From positions 1 to 64,000 of the forward strand of contig JAQWJJ010000009.1 in assembly GCA_029248405.1 (NCBI GenBank): DNA of 64,000 nucleotides. Direction: 5' to 3'. Source of the DNA: Flavobacteriaceae bacterium. GTDB taxonomy: Bacteria > Bacteroidota > Bacteroidia > Flavobacteriales > Flavobacteriaceae. This document shows, one piece after another, positions 26,210 to 37,704 of this stretch. Both the position numbers and the translations under genes were made by a program. Within the stretch, counting starts at the first letter, position 1. Each line of letters opens with the position of its first letter. The notes beneath the pieces were generated by a model. It worked only from the letters and a program-made list of their open reading frames with translations, was not told the origin of the DNA and did no database searches.

Positions 26210-27491
26210 CAACCGTTCTGTATTGATTATTGGGCACACACTGCCCGAGCCGAAGACTACTGCGGCTGGTGTGCGGATGATGCAGCTGATCTCTTTTTTT
26301 CAAAGCCACAATGCCGTTGTTCATTTTGCGACGGCCGCAGGGACAGCCAACAATGCCCATGCTGAAGATCTTTCTCAAATTGGGATCCTTGTGCATCAAT
26401 TGATTTTGAACGATGATGGTGTGGATGCGGTGCTGGATGCCTGTCGTCCAGATATAGTGCTTTTTGATCGCTTCATGACCGAGGAGCAATTCGGATGGCG
26501 CATCAGAGCACATAGCCCCGCTGCGATAACGATATTAGATACTGAAGACCTGCATTTCTTGAGAAAAGCACGCCAAACGGCATTTGAAAACAACAGATCT
26601 TTAGATATTTATACAGATTTGAGCAAACGCGAATTGTCGAGCATCTGGCGGTGTGATGTTTCTTTGATCATATCAAAATTTGAATACCAGTGGCTGCAAG
26701 AAACTTTTGGGGTGCCCGACACCTTGTTGTTTTATTGGCCAATAGTCTTCGAAGCACCAACAAGTCCAAGACAGTCCTTTGCCCAAAGCAGCGATTTTGT
26801 CTGTGTTGGAAATCTAAACCATGCTCCTAATTTAGATGCTGTTCAGTGGCTCATAAATGATCTTTGGCCTCAGATAGAAAATCAATTGCCCGGTGTTTTA
26901 TTACATATTTGCGGTGCTTATGGTCGAGAGGGTCAAGTCCGTCATTGGTCCAAAACCAGAGGTGTTGTGGTTCATGGTTGGGTTGCTGATATTGATCAAG
27001 TATTGAGCACTTCTCGGGTTAATTTGGCACCATTGCGTTTTGGTGCTGGACTTAAAGGTAAGATACTTCATGCACTTGAGATGGGCTTACCCACTTTGAC
27101 AACGCCTATTGGTGCAGAAGGCATCACTAATGGCCAAGACCAGGTGCCCTGCATTGCAGAGACCGATCACGACATGATTCAGAGGGCAGTTGCGTTGTAC
27201 CAAGATCACCATTTATGGCAGTCACAACAGGTCATGGGTCAAGAATTGATCAAAGTCAGCTTCAATAAGGCGCATTTTTATGAAATGTTTACAGCGCATA
27301 TGAGTCTTGTGGCTCATGACATCACGGCACATAGGCAACGCCATTTTTTGGGGCAGGTATTCCAGTACCAAACACTTTACGCCAGCAAGTATATGGGGCG
27401 TTGGTTAACTTTGAAGGAGCAGTTGAGCACTCAATCAGTCCAAGACAAATACGTTGGCATTGACAAAAAACAAGCTATTGACAAAAAATAG
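26199..27491 (+). CDS. GT4-like glycosyltransferase
   Basis: A 430-residue GT-B glycosyltransferase. The N-terminal domain (SVLIIGHTLPEPKTTAAGVR) is followed by a C-terminal donor domain. That domain carries FVCVGNLNHAPNLDAVQWL, VVVHGWVADI and the ExxxxG-like LRFGAGLKGKILHALEMGLPTLT signature. It transfers a sugar from an activated donor; acceptor unknown. It overlaps the sialidase-like gene by 11 bases, suggesting co-expression. Its last 57 bases overlap the end of the convergent carboxypeptidase gene, and they contain a 12-base direct repeat (ATTGACAAAAAA at 27459 and 27477). Confidence 0.85.
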   Translation: MNFNNRSVLIIGHTLPEPKTTAAGVRMMQLISFFQSHNAVVHFATAAGTANNAHAEDLSQIGILVHQLILNDDGVDAVLDACRPDIVLFDRFMTEEQFGWRIRAHSPAAITILDTEDLHFLRKARQTAFENNRSLDIYTDLSKRELSSIWRCDVSLIISKFEYQWLQETFGVPDTLLFYWPIVFEAPTSPRQSFAQSSDFVCVGNLNHAPNLDAVQWLINDLWPQIENQLPGVLLHICGAYGREGQVRHWSKTRGVVVHGWVADIDQVLSTSRVNLAPLRFGAGLKGKILHALEMGLPTLTTPIGAEGITNGQDQVPCIAETDHDMIQRAVALYQDHHLWQSQQVMGQELIKVSFNKAHFYEMFTAHMSLVAHDITAHRQRHFLGQVFQYQTLYASKYMGRWLTLKEQLSTQSVQDKYVGIDKKQAIDKK

Positions 27492-29918
27492 TTTGCCGTT
27501 TTCCCAAAAGGATCGGAAGAGCACATCGTCGGATAAATAGACCAGACTGCCTTGCCCCATAGGATATTCTCCAAAAATCAAGCTATTGGCCAAGCCCTCC
27601 TGCGCGGCGGCGCCCGAAAATCCAGAAACAGATTTTGCAGGACCATCAAAATACCCAACGTTATAGCCTTGGTTCAAGCGACTAAATGCGGCGCTTCCTT
27701 GCTTGAGGCTGTAATAAGTCTCAGGATACCCAAAAGCCATTGGATGCGTGTTATCCAATCGCACCTTATAAATGCTGCCAGTGATCATGTCCTTGAGCTC
27801 ATGACGTTCTCTTTGGCCATAGGGCACCATGTTGGGCTCATCTTCATGAGTTGTCGTGTTGCTTACCGAGCGTTTCAGGCCAAAGTCATCTTGACCCGCA
27901 AATGTGTTCAAAGCGCGGTCAATGGCAATGACTTTGCCGCCATCTCTAATCCATGATTTTATGGCGCTCAAGGCCTCTCCACTGAATAAACTGCCGTACC
28001 ATCCACTGGGCAAAACCAAAACATCAAATTGACGCAATTGTGCCGGTTCAAATGTGGCGGTGTTCAGGGCTGTAAAAGGGTATTTCAATTCTTGTTCCAT
28101 AAAATGCCACAACGTCCCGTAGCTCAATGAAGAAACACCGTCTCCTTTGAGTATCGCGACCCGTTGGTTATTGATGATTTTGATATTGGTCGATCCCAGA
28201 TCAATACCATTGTCACTAAATCCGCTAGAGAGCGTTACAAGAGTTCTCTGGTGCTTATTGGCTAAAGCTGTAACTTTAGCAGTGAATTTGGATTGACTGC
28301 GGTTGTCACTTTTGGTGATGACCAAACTTCCTGGCGCGAAATCTACACCCTCAAACCGCAGTGGTTTTTCGGCAAAACGCACTTTAATTTTGGCTTGAAG
28401 CAAATCACTCAAAAACGCACCATCTGCAACATCGTTCCATGGCAGTATGTATCCCGCGATTGTGTTATTCAAAGCTGTGCTGTTTTTGGTAAAAGGGGCC
28501 ATTTTTCCATCAAGCGCAACAGTTTTTTCCGTTACGATACAATTCAATCCAAACGCATAAGGCAGGCTCCATGCTGTGATGTCGTAGGTGAGGGGCTCTT
28601 CTAATGCTGCCTCTGCCTCAAAGAGTACTTTCACTAATACACCTTTTGGCTGGTTGGTCGAGACCACCAAACCTCCTTGAGTTGACATGGTGCCATTGGT
28701 TTGCGATTGATAAGACCAGCCTCTGACCTCTTTGGTGTTGGTAAAACCATAGTCAATGTCGTGAAGATCTAGTAACTCAGTGAGCGCCTTTATTTTATCT
28801 TGAACTCCTGTCAAAACATAGGTTTGCTGTGGGATGTCTTTCCGTTCGAAAAAGGCACGGAACTCTTTGTTAAGTTGCGTTACATTTTGTGAGGATATTT
28901 CGACAGTAGCCAAGCCAGTAGTGGTATGGTGCGCAACACGGTCTACTAAGGTCAGCTCATAGCCTTGATCAGTATCCACGCCCAATCCTCCGCGGCCATG
29001 ACCTGCTTGCTCGTAGGTCATGCCAATAGCACCAGTAAATGTGGGGTAGGTGTCGCCGTAGCTTGGGTACAGCAAATCAAAAAATTGACGTGTAAAGTAA
29101 AGCCAGCCTTCTTGATCAAAATAGCGCGCATTATTTTGTCCAATTTGGGTTTGGAATGCCTTCTGCCATGGTGTAATGACCTCGTGAAATGGCGCAGCAG
29201 CTGGGGCAAAATAATAAGGTTCATTGATGCCTTGTTCGTGAAAGTCAACATGGACATGAGGCAGCCATTGGTTGTATAAAGCAATGCGTTGTTGGCTCTC
29301 TACTTGCTTGGCCCAAGCCCAATCACGATTCAAATCAAAAAGATAATGATTAGGTCTGCCTCCGGGCCATGGTTCATTGTGCTCGTCCGCAACTTGACTC
29401 GAGTTGTAAGGGCGAGCACGCACTTGATTGTACCAGTTTGCATAACGGTCTCGGCCATCCGGATTGACACAGGGATCCATCACTACTACGGTGTTTTGAA
29501 GCCAATCTTGGTGCGATGTGATCAGCTCATAAGCCGTTTGCATCGCGGCTTCCATACTTGACGCTTCGTTGCCATGAACATTGTAGCTCAGCCAAACTAT
29601 GGCCACATCTGATGCGCCGCCACCAGCTTTGATCCCAGCTTGTTTTAAATTTTGTGCTTTTATCGATTCAATTTTTGCGAGATTTTCTGGAGTCGAAATC
29701 ACCGCATAAGTGAGCGGTCTTCTCTCGTTGGTGGTCCCATATTGCTCATAGGTCACCCAATTCGATTGCTCTGCAAGGTGATGGAAATAGTCGACCATGG
29801 TGGCATGCCTTGAAAATTCTGTGCCAATGGTGTAGCCCAAAAATTCACTTGGTGTGCTGACCTGACCCCAGAGTACAGATTGGCACAAGAGTACTCCAAT
29901 AATAAAAAATCGCTTCAT
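27435..29918 (-). CDS. M14 family zinc carboxypeptidase, exported
   Basis: An 827-residue secreted metallopeptidase. Signal peptide about 1-18. The M14 domain spans about 20-370: zinc ligands H115 and E118 (YNVHGNEASSMEA) and the third His in HVHVDFHEQG. The catalytic Glu is in TYEQAGHGRGG. A C-terminal region (about 590-740, VAILKGDGVSSLSYGTLW, DVLVLPSGWYGSLF) resembles the class I glutamine amidotransferase-like fold seen in large Bacteroidota M14 proteins. No T9SS sorting domain is seen, so it is probably periplasmic. It runs convergent to the GT4 gene and overlaps it by 57 bases. Confidence 0.9.
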   Translation of the reverse strand: MKRFFIIGVLLCQSVLWGQVSTPSEFLGYTIGTEFSRHATMVDYFHHLAEQSNWVTYEQYGTTNERRPLTYAVISTPENLAKIESIKAQNLKQAGIKAGGGASDVAIVWLSYNVHGNEASSMEAAMQTAYELITSHQDWLQNTVVVMDPCVNPDGRDRYANWYNQVRARPYNSSQVADEHNEPWPGGRPNHYLFDLNRDWAWAKQVESQQRIALYNQWLPHVHVDFHEQGINEPYYFAPAAAPFHEVITPWQKAFQTQIGQNNARYFDQEGWLYFTRQFFDLLYPSYGDTYPTFTGAIGMTYEQAGHGRGGLGVDTDQGYELTLVDRVAHHTTTGLATVEISSQNVTQLNKEFRAFFERKDIPQQTYVLTGVQDKIKALTELLDLHDIDYGFTNTKEVRGWSYQSQTNGTMSTQGGLVVSTNQPKGVLVKVLFEAEAALEEPLTYDITAWSLPYAFGLNCIVTEKTVALDGKMAPFTKNSTALNNTIAGYILPWNDVADGAFLSDLLQAKIKVRFAEKPLRFEGVDFAPGSLVITKSDNRSQSKFTAKVTALANKHQRTLVTLSSGFSDNGIDLGSTNIKIINNQRVAILKGDGVSSLSYGTLWHFMEQELKYPFTALNTATFEPAQLRQFDVLVLPSGWYGSLFSGEALSAIKSWIRDGGKVIAIDRALNTFAGQDDFGLKRSVSNTTTHEDEPNMVPYGQRERHELKDMITGSIYKVRLDNTHPMAFGYPETYYSLKQGSAAFSRLNQGYNVGYFDGPAKSVSGFSGAAAQEGLANSLIFGEYPMGQGSLVYLSDDVLFRSFWENGKLFFVNSLFFVNANVFVLD

Positions 29919-29987
29919 AGTTTTAGGTGTTTTGAGAGGGATAAATATAGCAATAAGTCGAGTATTGGGAACAAACCAATAACTTTA

Positions 29988-30017
29988 TTGCCAAGACAAT
30001 GAATCTATGTATTTTTG
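29988..30017 (+). promoter_or_regulatory. Predicted promoter of bshC
   Basis: TTG (29988-29990), a 19-base spacer and TATTTTTG (30010-30017) match the Bacteroidota pattern closely. The start codon is 21 bases downstream. Confidence 0.68.
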
Positions 30018-30038
30018 TGCTGTCTTGAGGCATGAGTT

Positions 30039-31631
30039 ATGGGTCAACAAAAAATTCCTTATACTAAAACGAATCAGTTTTCGGATTTGATCTGCGACTT
30101 TTTGGATCAAAAAGAAATCTTAAGACCTTTTTACCATCGCTTTCCGGAGTTGGCGGCATTCAAGTCTCAAATTCAAGACAAGTCTCAGAACTTTAGCCTC
30201 GAGCAAAGGGTGGTGTTGACTCAGCAACTTGAGGAGCAAAACAAAACGCTCAATTTGAGCGCCAAGTCTCAGGCCAATATACAGGCGCTCAAGCAAAAAA
30301 CGACTTTTACAGTGACCACCGGCCACCAGTTGAACTTGTTTACGGGCCCGCTTTATTTCTTGTACAAAATTATAGACGTCATCAACCTTTGCCAGGAATT
30401 GGCGATACACTATCCTGAATATAACTTTGTGCCCATTTATTGGATGGCTTCCGAAGACCATGACTTTGAGGAGATCAATCACTTCCGCTTTTTTGATAAA
30501 TCCTTTGCTTGGGATACAGATCATGGTGGTCCTGTAGGCCGTCTTTCAACAGAAAACTTGTCAGACTTGTCAGAAGCACTTAAAAATGAGTGGTCTGGTC
30601 ATGTTCATGGCGACCAATTGTTGGACTGGTTTCAGGCAGCTTATGCCCAGGAGTCTCTGGCGCAAGCCACCAGGGTTTTGGCCAATAACCTTTTTGGTGA
30701 AGAGGGACTGGTGGTTGTTGATGGCGATGATCCTGTGCTGAAAAAGGCTTTCTTGCCTGTTGCTCTGAAAGAATTAAATCAGCAAGCGTGTGCCCATTCA
30801 ATTAATGCGAGTACCGCTGCATTGACCCAGTTAGGGTATCATAAACAGGTGCATCCTAGGGAAATCAATCTTTTTTATTGCGAAGATACTGCCCGTGGTC
30901 GTGTGATTGCTGATGGCCAGGGCTTTGTCGTAGAGGGGAGTTTGAAGAGGTTTACAGCAGAAGAATTGCAGCATGATTTGGAGGCCCATCCTGAGCGCAT
31001 TTCCCCAAACGCTCTGTTGCGGCCTGTTTATCAAGAGCTGATTTTGCCAAATCTCGCCTATGTTGGTGGAGCAGGTGAATTGGCCTATTGGTTACAGCTA
31101 AAAAAATGTTTCGACGATTTATCGTTAGTTTTTCCCATGTTGGTATTGCGGACCTCGGTTCTTTTGGTTCCCGAAAAAGCGCAAAAAAAATTAGAAAAAA
31201 TAAATGCATCAGCAGCAAATTTATTTGCTAGTGCGCATGATCTCAGTAGTTTTTTAATTGAAAAAATCACCGAAATACCGATCGACTTTTCTCCTCAACG
31301 CAAGATGCTTCAGGAACAATTTAGTGTATTGTATGCCTTAGCAGCCCAAACTGATGCTTCTTTTGTGGGTGCTGTTTCGGCGCAAGAACAAAAACAAATC
31401 AATGGCTTAAATCATCTTGAAAAAAGATTGATGAAAGCCCAAAAAAGAAAGCATAAGGATCAATTGGAGCGGTTGATGGCTTTGCGCGCAGAATTGTTTC
31501 CTGGAGGTCATTTGCAGGAACGCACCCAGAATATGTCTCAGTGGTATTATGTTTATGGCACCGATATTGTAACATTGCTAAAATCAGAGATCAAGCCCCT
31601 TGAGTTTCAATTCCATATTTTGACGATTTAA
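30039..31631 (+). CDS. bshC: Bacillithiol biosynthesis cysteine-adding enzyme BshC
   Basis: This 530-residue enzyme adds cysteine to glucosaminyl-malate to make bacillithiol, the low-molecular-weight thiol of many Firmicutes and Bacteroidota. Signatures are TTGHQLNLFTGPLYFLYKI, FVPIYWMASEDHDFEEINHF and AYVGGAGELAYWLQLK. A helical coiled-coil segment is near the C-terminus (INGLNHLEKRLMKAQKRKHK). Full length for the family. bshA and bshB are not in the window. It has its own promoter; guaA follows after 57 bases. Confidence 0.95.
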   Translation: MGQQKIPYTKTNQFSDLICDFLDQKEILRPFYHRFPELAAFKSQIQDKSQNFSLEQRVVLTQQLEEQNKTLNLSAKSQANIQALKQKTTFTVTTGHQLNLFTGPLYFLYKIIDVINLCQELAIHYPEYNFVPIYWMASEDHDFEEINHFRFFDKSFAWDTDHGGPVGRLSTENLSDLSEALKNEWSGHVHGDQLLDWFQAAYAQESLAQATRVLANNLFGEEGLVVVDGDDPVLKKAFLPVALKELNQQACAHSINASTAALTQLGYHKQVHPREINLFYCEDTARGRVIADGQGFVVEGSLKRFTAEELQHDLEAHPERISPNALLRPVYQELILPNLAYVGGAGELAYWLQLKKCFDDLSLVFPMLVLRTSVLLVPEKAQKKLEKINASAANLFASAHDLSSFLIEKITEIPIDFSPQRKMLQEQFSVLYALAAQTDASFVGAVSAQEQKQINGLNHLEKRLMKAQKRKHKDQLERLMALRAELFPGGHLQERTQNMSQWYYVYGTDIVTLLKSEIKPLEFQFHILTI

Positions 31632-31688
31632 TAAATAAATTAGGCCAACTCATAAAAGCCAAAACTAAAAAAGAAGTTATTTTTGACC

Positions 31689-33218
31689 ATGCAGAACAAT
31701 GTCCTTATTCTTGATTTCGGGTCCCAGTATACCCAACTGATCGCACGTCGTGTGCGTGAATTAAACATTTATTGTGAAATACATCCCTATCATAATATAC
31801 CAGAAGATTTAAGTAGTTTTCGGGCCGTGGTGTTGTCTGGGAGTCCTTTTTCAGTTCGAGCAGAAGATGCACCTCATCCAGATTTGTCAGAAATAAAGGG
31901 GAAACTACCGCTACTGGCAGTTTGTTATGGCGCCCAGTATTTGGCTCATTTTAACGGTGGTTTGGTCAGTCCGAGTGATTTGAGAGAATACGGCCGAGCT
32001 AAATTACGGATCAAGTCGCCGGATTGTATTTTGTTTGACGGTATTCCGGAAGGTTCTCAGGTTTGGATGAGTCATAGTGACACCATTGCCGAACTGCCAG
32101 CAGGAGGTGTTCGCTTGGCGAGCACCGATGATGTCGCAAATGCAGCTTATCGAATTGACGGTGAGCAAACCTATGCCATTCAATTTCACCCTGAAGTTTA
32201 CCACAGTACCGATGGAGCACAAATGCTCAAAAACTTTCTTCTAGAAATTGCACAGATTAAGCCAACTTGGACTCCCGCCGCATTCGTCCAGACGGTCGTG
32301 CAGGACCTCAAAGACAAAATTGGTGACGATAGAGTCGTCTTGGGCTTGAGTGGTGGAGTAGATTCTACTGTTGCCGCAGTGCTTTTGAACAAAGCCATAG
32401 GGGATCGTCTCTATTGTATTTTTGTCAATAATGGTCTTTTGCGTAAGAACGAATTCGAAAGCGTTTTGGATCAATATAAAGACATGGGCCTTAATGTCAA
32501 GGGTGTAGACGCGTCATCTCAATTTATGGACGCGCTGCGTGATGTGTCTGACCCGGAGGCAAAGCGCAAAGCTATTGGGGCGGCGTTTATTGATGTTTTT
32601 GATCAAGAAGCACACCTTGTAGAGGATGTTCACTGGTTAGCCCAGGGCACAATATATCCGGACGTCATCGAAAGTGTATCTGTTAATGGTCCTTCGGTAA
32701 CCATCAAATCGCACCATAATGTTGGTGGGTTGCCAGACTTTATGAAACTCAAAATTGTTGAGCCGCTTCGTATGTTATTTAAAGATGAGGTGAGACGAGT
32801 TGGCGCCCAATTGGGTATTGCTGCCGAACTTTTGGGCAGGCATCCTTTTCCTGGACCGGGACTGGCCATAAGAATACTCGGCGATATCACGCCAGAGAAA
32901 GTACGCATCCTTCAGGAGGTCGATGCGATTTTTATCGATGGTTTGCGGAAATGGGATTTGTACAACAAGGTATGGCAAGCTGGAGCAATACTTTTGCCCG
33001 TGCAAAGTGTTGGTGTCATGGGAGACGAAAGAACCTATGAGAAAGTTGTTGCATTAAGGGCTGTTGAAAGTACTGATGGCATGACTGCAGATTGGGTTAA
33101 TCTGCCCTATGAATTTTTACAGGAAACCTCTAACCTGATCATCAACAGAGTCAAAGGAGTGAACCGCGTGGTATATGACATTAGTTCCAAGCCGCCCGCC
33201 ACAATCGAGTGGGAATAA
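31689..33218 (+). CDS. guaA: GMP synthase (glutamine-hydrolysing)
   Basis: Converts XMP to GMP with ammonia from glutamine. The class I amidotransferase domain has the triad C79 (AVCYGAQYL), H167 and E169 (QFHPEVYHS). The ATP-pyrophosphatase domain shows the PP-loop SGGVDS at 221-226. The C-terminal dimerisation domain ends in [12 protein letters not shown], the canonical C-terminus. 509 residues, full length. The ATG at 31689 is preferred to an in-frame TTG at 31683. The next gene's frame extends into its end, but the preferred start there lies after its stop. Confidence 0.97.
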   Translation: MQNNVLILDFGSQYTQLIARRVRELNIYCEIHPYHNIPEDLSSFRAVVLSGSPFSVRAEDAPHPDLSEIKGKLPLLAVCYGAQYLAHFNGGLVSPSDLREYGRAKLRIKSPDCILFDGIPEGSQVWMSHSDTIAELPAGGVRLASTDDVANAAYRIDGEQTYAIQFHPEVYHSTDGAQMLKNFLLEIAQIKPTWTPAAFVQTVVQDLKDKIGDDRVVLGLSGGVDSTVAAVLLNKAIGDRLYCIFVNNGLLRKNEFESVLDQYKDMGLNVKGVDASSQFMDALRDVSDPEAKRKAIGAAFIDVFDQEAHLVEDVHWLAQGTIYPDVIESVSVNGPSVTIKSHHNVGGLPDFMKLKIVEPLRMLFKDEVRRVGAQLGIAAELLGRHPFPGPGLAIRILGDITPEKVRILQEVDAIFIDGLRKWDLYNKVWQAGAILLPVQSVGVMGDERTYEKVVALRAVESTDGMTADWVNLPYEFLQETSNLIINRVKGVNRVVYDISSKPPATIEWE

Positions 33219-33238
33219 TTGCAAAGCAATACGATCTT

Positions 33239-35257
33239 ATGAGACGACAGACATGGGTATTTATTGGATTAATGATGGGGCTTTTTTTAGGACCAGACAT
33301 TGGTCATGCACAAACCCAGTATGAAGTTTTCCATGTGCCACCAGGGGTGACGATTGATCAAGTTTTAAGAGAATATGGCATGTCTTATGCCGAATTATAT
33401 GCGATCAACCCAGAGGTCACAACAAATTTTACTGAGGGGTTAGCCCTGGTGGTTGCAGTGTCACATAAACCGTTGGTTTTTAGGTCTCATAGAGTAAAAA
33501 AGAGAGAGACGCTCTATGGCATTGCTCAAAAATATCATCTTGCTGTTGACGACCTCAAGGCTCATAACGATTTCCTGTCTTCTCGCGGCATCGTCAAAGG
33601 CGATCAGCTCATGATTATTGACCCAAAGCCAATTCCTACAACCAACGAGGTCGAAAATATCCGTGCAAATTTAACTGATTTGGTCGTCCAGCGTCACAGT
33701 GCGCGACCGAAAGAGACCTTGATCGGTATCGCTAGACTTTATGGATTAACACTCGTGGAGATGAGCGCATTGAATCCGGGAATTTCCGATACACTAGCCA
33801 TTGGTCAGTCTTTGATCATCAAAAAACCCCCTGTTGCTTCCAGTGCTGTTTTAGATCAAGAATTTTTCTATTATCAAGTACTCCCACGCGAAGGATTTTT
33901 TCGTTTAAAACAAAAATTGGGGGTGTCTAAAGCGCAAATCGTTGCCCTGAACCCATATGCGGAGCAGGGGCTGAAATTGGGCATGATTTTAAAATTACCC
34001 AAAGGATATGCACCTCAGAGTCAAGACGATGCTGACGCTGTAGATCTCAGGGATTTCATCCGTGATTCTACTGCTCATCGCCTCAGTATTTTGTTGCCCT
34101 TTCAATTGCCCGCTTTTACTCAAGACTCGCTGCAGCTTAACGAGCAGCTCCTGCAAAACAATAGAACGTTGCGGATCGCTTTAGATTTTTACAGTGGCGT
34201 CCTTAGCGCTGCGAAGGAAGCGCAAAAGTATGGGATGAATGTTGCTCTAGAGGTTCACGACACCCAAGGAAACTCAGAAGCAGTGCGAACGTTATTGGCC
34301 CAATCGAACTTTGACCAGAGTGATGCCATCATCGGGCCATTATTGAGTGCAAACCTTGCTTTGGTGGCTGAGGCATTAAAGTCATCAAATGTTCCCGTAA
34401 TCTCGCCGTTAAGCAATCGTGCAGTGAGCACATCACAAAATATTGTGCAAACCTTGCCTCAAAATGAGCTATTGGAGCAATACATGATAGATTATTTGCA
34501 GGAGCACCAGGGCGATAAGCATATTTTGTACATTGGAGAAGAGGGCACTAGTACTCAAATGCTGTTGACCAGTAAACTGCCAAAAACCAAAATTCTACTG
34601 CCTCAAGAAGAGGGTTTTATTCGCCCCGAAGCGATTTTGGAGAACCTTTCGGAGACACAAGAAAATTGGGTGGTCTTGTCGTCAAGCAATCCCGTAATCG
34701 TCAGTAGTGTCATTGGTGTGCTCAACGGAATGGCCTATTACGAAAATCAGTTGTCAGAAGAGGAAGACGACAATGAAAACGAAATAGAGGAACCTGCCAA
34801 AAATTATTTGGTGCGCTTGTTCACAACCGATAAGAATGCAGCCTTCGATTTTGACGATATTACTAATCTAAACCTGGCGAACTTAAACTTTACTTTTCCT
34901 TCGGTAAGCAAGCCCTATGCTTTGAGTGACGAGGACCATGCATTCTTGTCTTCCTATAAACAGCATTACGGCATTTATCCCAATCGATTTGCAGTAAGGG
35001 GTTACGATGTCACTATGGATATTTTGTTGCGGCTCTCTCAAGAGTCGCGTGACCTGTTCGCCGAGTTGGCAACAGATTTTGAAACGCGTTATATTGAAAA
35101 TAAATTCCGTTACCAGCAAAATGCCAATGGAGGTTTTGAAAATAAAGCATACTACCTGCTGCGGTTGAATTCTGATTTGGAGATGGTAGAGGTCAAGGGA
35201 TTGGATGTTGTTTTAGAGCGGCCAGAAAAGAAAGAAACAAAAGAAAAGAAAAAGTAA
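33239..35257 (+). CDS. LysM repeats fused to a type 1 periplasmic-binding domain
   Basis: An exported 672-residue protein. Signal peptide about 1-25 (GPDIGHAQ). Up to four LysM-like repeats occupy about 28-255 (VPPGVTIDQVLREYGMSYAE, VKKRETLYGIAQKYHLAVDD, RPKETLIGIARLYGLT and VLPREGFFRLKQKLGVS). A type 1 periplasmic-binding (branched-chain amino-acid receptor-like) fold follows from about 280. An acidic insert (EEEDDNENEIEEP) and a Lys/Glu-rich tail are unusual details. LysM implies peptidoglycan binding; the ligand of the receptor-like domain is unknown, and no transporter genes are near. The ATG at 33239 is chosen over 33209 because the signal peptide starts there. OsmC overlaps by one base. 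Confidence 0.85.
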   Translation: MRRQTWVFIGLMMGLFLGPDIGHAQTQYEVFHVPPGVTIDQVLREYGMSYAELYAINPEVTTNFTEGLALVVAVSHKPLVFRSHRVKKRETLYGIAQKYHLAVDDLKAHNDFLSSRGIVKGDQLMIIDPKPIPTTNEVENIRANLTDLVVQRHSARPKETLIGIARLYGLTLVEMSALNPGISDTLAIGQSLIIKKPPVASSAVLDQEFFYYQVLPREGFFRLKQKLGVSKAQIVALNPYAEQGLKLGMILKLPKGYAPQSQDDADAVDLRDFIRDSTAHRLSILLPFQLPAFTQDSLQLNEQLLQNNRTLRIALDFYSGVLSAAKEAQKYGMNVALEVHDTQGNSEAVRTLLAQSNFDQSDAIIGPLLSANLALVAEALKSSNVPVISPLSNRAVSTSQNIVQTLPQNELLEQYMIDYLQEHQGDKHILYIGEEGTSTQMLLTSKLPKTKILLPQEEGFIRPEAILENLSETQENWVVLSSSNPVIVSSVIGVLNGMAYYENQLSEEEDDNENEIEEPAKNYLVRLFTTDKNAAFDFDDITNLNLANLNFTFPSVSKPYALSDEDHAFLSSYKQHYGIYPNRFAVRGYDVTMDILLRLSQESRDLFAELATDFETRYIENKFRYQQNANGGFENKAYYLLRLNSDLEMVEVKGLDVVLERPEKKETKEKKK

Positions 35258-35673
35258 TGAGTACAGCTAAAGTGACCTACATCGGCGGTTTGCGCACCAA
35301 TAACGAACACCTCAAATCGGGTGCGACCTATACGACAGATGCGCCTGTCGATAATCACGGATTGGGTCAAGCATTTTCTCCTACTGATACTATGGCCACA
35401 GCACTGGCCAATTGTATGTTGACAACCATGGCCGTAAAATGTGAACCCAAGGGCATGATTTTGGAGGGCTCATGGGCTGAGGTCACCAAAGTAATGAGTG
35501 ACGCCCCCCGGCGCATAGCGCAAATTATTGTGGTATTGCATCTGTCCGAAAGCCATGATGCTCAATCGCGCGGGTTGCTCGAGCGCATTGCTGTGCAATG
35601 TCCTGTGGGTCTGAGCATACACCCAGAGGTTCAAATCACAACGTCATTCTTATATGATGTACAGGCAGGATGA
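35257..35673 (+). CDS. OsmC family peroxiredoxin-like protein
   Basis: A 138-residue OsmC/Ohr-fold protein, presumed to reduce organic hydroperoxides in the cytoplasm. Both conserved cysteines are present: one in ALANCMLTTMAVK and one in IAVQCPVGLSI. The first is followed by a second Cys in VKCEPKG, which is normal in YhfA-like members. The start shares a base with the upstream stop (TAATG), and its stop overlaps the next start (ATGA). So it is translationally coupled on both sides. Confidence 0.9.
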   Translation: MSTAKVTYIGGLRTNNEHLKSGATYTTDAPVDNHGLGQAFSPTDTMATALANCMLTTMAVKCEPKGMILEGSWAEVTKVMSDAPRRIAQIIVVLHLSESHDAQSRGLLERIAVQCPVGLSIHPEVQITTSFLYDVQAG

Positions 35674-35888
35674 CTTTCTCAAAAGAACACCTTGTTGTCC
35701 TTGCCAATTATAAGATGCCTTTTGGCCGGTACAAAGGAGAACGTCTGCTGTTTTTGCCGGAAGCTTATTTTGTTTGGTTCGCACAAAAAGGCTGGCCTCA
35801 AGGAATTTTAGGCCGTCATATGCAGGAAATGTATGAACTCAAAGCTCAAGGACTGGAAGACCTTTTGCGTCCGTTAGTCCAGCGCTAA
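35670..35888 (+). CDS. DUF3820 family small protein
   Basis: A 72-residue protein matching DUF3820 (KMPFGRYKGERLLFLPEAYFVWF, then KGWPQGILGRHM). Its core looks like the C-terminal module of the exonuclease at 18843-19622 (FGFGKHKG...EPGYFGWLL). The domain occurs both alone and attached to exonucleases, so a nucleic-acid role is possible but unproven. It overlaps OsmC by four bases (ATGA). Confidence 0.85.
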   Translation: MTFSKEHLVVLANYKMPFGRYKGERLLFLPEAYFVWFAQKGWPQGILGRHMQEMYELKAQGLEDLLRPLVQR

Positions 35889-35912
35889 ACCGCTGGTTGC
35901 CATTTGATTTAG

Positions 35913-37664
<1,752 letters not shown>

Positions 37665-37704
37665 TTGATGCGCTGTCCAATGGACGGTGGCAAACAACAC
37701 AAAT

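Noticed and set aside
31678-31685. TATTTTTG as the guaA promoter
   Set aside because: It matches TAnnTTTG but ends only 3 bases before the preferred ATG at 31689, and no TTG lies at normal spacing; guaA may instead be read from the bshC promoter.
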